Shown here in pieces: positions 62,048 to 64,000 of a DNA stretch of 64,000 nt. Position 1 is the stretch's first letter. Every line of letters starts with the position of its first letter. A program made the position numbers and the translations under genes. This DNA is from Plantago ovata. Its lineage: Eukaryota > Streptophyta > Magnoliopsida > Lamiales > Plantaginaceae. The notes under the pieces are model-generated. The model worked only from the letters and a program-made list of their open reading frames with translations. It searched no databases and had not been told where the DNA came from. The DNA is taken from the NCBI GenBank assembly GCA_028274465.1, contig CM051455.1, positions 74,572,489-74,636,488 on the forward strand, read 5' to 3'.

Positions 62048-62914
62048 TTGGTCGATTCCACGCAAGGTTTTCTTAAGCGTTATGAAGAAGATTCGGAGAA
62101 GACAAGGGCGAGACTTGATCAGTTGGAGGCAAGCACTAGGCTTGCTCATCAAAAGATGCAAGAGTTGATTGAACGTGGAGCAAGTAGGGAGCAAGGGAAG
62201 TTGCCTAGCAACACTGAAAAGTCGATGTCTATTACTTTGGTGGGTGATCTTCCTGTTGAGATCACTATCAAGAAAGCTGCTAAATGTGAGTGTTGCAAGG
62301 ATGGTGAGCCTCCACTAGCCAAGGAAGAAGAGAAGGACCTTGGTTTTGATGTGAGTAATGAGGAACAAGTGGATCCCGAGCCAATTCCTGATAGTTTCGA
62401 TGTTAAGGTTGGGATTGGTGAACTTGAAGATGTACGTGCTACACTAGATACGGGATCTTACTCTATTGTGCTCCCTATGAATGTATTTGAGAAGAGTGGC
62501 CTAGGAGCGCTTTCGGAGGATAAGGCTATTGTGCAACTTGCGGACGGATCCTTTGTACGACCCGAGGGCATTGTGAATAATGTATTGGTTAAGATTGGTG
62601 AAGCTTCTGTATACACCAACTTTGTTGTGATGCCGGCGTCTACTCCAGGGATGGGTGATGTTGTTCTCTTGGGGCGAACGTTCTTGACTAAGCTACGCTC
62701 CGTAATCGACATCTATCGAAGAACTTGCACCATTGAGGTGGATGGCAAGCAACATGTGTTCCGAGCCATATCTGATCCTAGTCCACACTTCAATGCTTCT
62801 CATTCTATTAACTACTTTGGTCTTGCTGTATATGTACATTCTCATTCTCAGGTACTAGGTATGAGGAAGAGATCAATGAAGGGGAAGTCTAGTACCCTCA
62901 AGAACAAGAACTAA
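62048..62914 (+). pseudogene. Gag end and aspartic protease of element G, separated from gag by frameshift
   Basis: The homologous part begins near 62015 (DKLQKLVDSTQ in frame) and continues open to 62914. A Lys/Glu-rich helical stretch is followed by a Cys pair (CECC), an acidic segment and the retropepsin-like domain with catalytic DTG (gatacggga, 62447-62455; RATLDTGSYSIV) and VLLGRTFLTKLRSVIDIY near the end. The tail is basic (RKRSMKGKSSTLKNKN) and no polymerase follows. The ATG at 62048 is internal, not a true start: the protein would be made as part of gag-protease. Confidence 0.88.
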
Positions 62915-62961
62915 AGAGCAAGAAGAAGTCGAGTCAGAGACTTTATAAACAATGACGCTGT

Positions 62962-62977
62962 CCGGGAGGCAACCCGG
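62962..62977 (+). other. Conserved hairpin after the protease ORF (element G)
   Basis: CCGGGAGGCAACCCGG, identical to the hairpin in A (1692-1707, inverted), 48 bp after the protease frame ends. Confidence 0.75.
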
Positions 62978-63130
62978 AGTTTTATTGCTTCTTTATTGCA
63001 TGCATATTTATTTTGAGCATGTCATTGTGTTTTATTTTATGTTTTCGTATGTTTTTGGTGATAAAATAGGTTTTAAGATGATAATTTTGCGTTTTGAGAG
63101 GAAAAAGACGTCTCCAGGAGTCTGAAGATG

Positions 63131-63324
63131 CCAGGCGAATCACCCCCCACGTGGGGCGATTCACCTGGCAAGTCCAGGCTGCCTGGGACGTTCTGGACGC
63201 CCCAGGCGAATCGCCCCCCACCTGGGGCAGGTTCGCCCCGGGTGTCCAGAAACCCGGGACGTTCTGGACGCCCCAGGCGAATTGCCCCCCACCTGGGGCG
63301 GTTCGCCCCAGGTGTCCAGAAACC
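63131..63324. repeat. GC-rich palindrome cluster in the 3' region of element G, with tandem units
   Basis: Repeats of AGGCGAATCGCCCCCCACC followed by GGGGC(A/G)GGTTCGCCCC-like arms. Two near-identical units of about 70 bp (around 63190-63325) include the shared phrase GTTCTGGACGCCCCAGGCGA. Trp/Pro/Gly-rich ORFs here are artefacts. Confidence 0.85.
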
Positions 63325-64000
63325 CGGAGTTCCGGATTTTCATTCGGAAACCCATTTTTCTCCTATTATGCTAAATTATTGATCTTTTTACTTCTTTTAT
63401 CGCCCGTTTTGGCTTCTCACGAGTTTCCTTGAGTTCTATAGGTTATAGGTACAAGTTAGCTCTCACCTTAAATCCACTTTCGACGTTCGGGACGAGCGAC
63501 GACGTTCAGGTTTGGGGAGGGGGTTATCGCTGGCTATCTCTATACTTGTTTTGCTTATGATAAACTCGTGAAACCCTTTGTTTGCATTTGTACGTTTATC
63601 GCTTTCTTAGTATTTAGTTGCATACACTACATTCATCCTAGTATAGTTTTGCATGTTTTATGTGGAGTTTATTGCCAATTTTTTTTTGAACTTTTTTATT
63701 GGGTAGATTAACTAGTTATGACCTTTGACCATGCGTTTCATCTCTATGAATTTGTTTGAGGTTTTTCTCGCTTGGCTTGTCACATTATATATACACTTAG
63801 TTAATCTTGGTAGTCTCGACATCACTTAGTGGTGTTTTCTCTACTGCGGTTCACGAAGGCCTTTATAATAAGATGATGCATGTTAGAGTCTTGTTGTTTT
63901 CCCGTGTAATTATGTACCTAAGAGGCAACAAGTCTTCACCTTGCTTTGAGATTGCTAAATGCCTAGGAAGGAGGTAGTGTGAGATTGTGTGATCCTTTGT
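63325..64000 (+). other. Internal region of element G without recognisable gene
   Basis: No convincing ORF, primer site or LTR boundary. By position it corresponds to the stretch before the third ORF in A (573-1359), which is itself non-coding. CTATAGGTTATAGGTACAAG near 63436 has donor-like GT sites, not further supported. Confidence 0.6.

Larger units (their letters stand above)
59709..64000 (+). mobile_element. Athila-like LTR retrotransposon G, non-autonomous, 3' part outside window
   Basis: 5' LTR 59709-60914 with inverted ends TGATGAAC and GTTCATCA, perfect tRNA-Asp-type primer site TGGCGCCGTTGCCGGGGA at 60918-60935, leader, gag, protease, hairpin, palindrome cluster. It is the same family as A. 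By comparison with A, a third ORF would begin just beyond the window. No polymerase is found where expected. Confidence 0.88.

Overview
This window is plant nuclear DNA made almost entirely of LTR retrotransposons nested inside one another; I find no ordinary host gene, tRNA gene or rRNA gene. The mix of long-LTR Ty1/copia elements with initiator-Met-type primer sites, an Athila-like Ty3/gypsy family with a tRNA-Asp-type primer site, and gypsy LTRs starting TGTAATAACCC points to a flowering plant, probably a eudicot, in a heterochromatin-like region. The species cannot be named from this sequence.

Layout, reconstructed from target-site duplications (TSDs) and split sequences. (1) The oldest visible layer is element C, a decayed SIRE-like copia element (17938-22429, + strand). 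(2) Athila-like element A (- strand, running off the left edge, 1-17937) sits in C's reverse transcriptase. Copia element B (3930-16620, - strand, TSD AAGCT) sits in A's 5' leader, and a gypsy-type solo LTR (12396-14995) sits in B's 5' LTR. (3) C is broken on its right by a tandem gypsy LTR array (22430-23250 plus 52954-59708) with four LTRs separated by about 0.73 kb of non-coding sequence. (4) That array is split by a composite copia element of the B family (23251-52953, TSD GATAT) in the order LTR-E-LTR-F-LTR. (5) E's 3' LTR is split by a nearly complete 15.7 kb SIRE-like element D (25168-40877, TSD TAATA). (6) The fourth array LTR is cut by a second Athila-like element, G (59709 to the right edge, + strand).

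Coding content is gag, protease, integrase, reverse transcriptase and RNase H remnants, plus extra 3' ORFs. D carries a long 3' ORF with its own TATA-like region and short intron-like segments; one of these (73 nt) must be removed to keep the frame. A and G carry gag and a DTG protease but show no polymerase where it would be expected, so they look non-autonomous. Every coding region has stops or frameshifts.

The most unusual signals are non-coding: two families of short hairpins with matched stem changes (after D's pol, and in the B/E/F leader), GC-rich palindrome islands that differ between otherwise similar leaders, GGCGA-TCGCC palindrome clusters in both LTR and internal DNA of A and G, and the tandem LTR structures.
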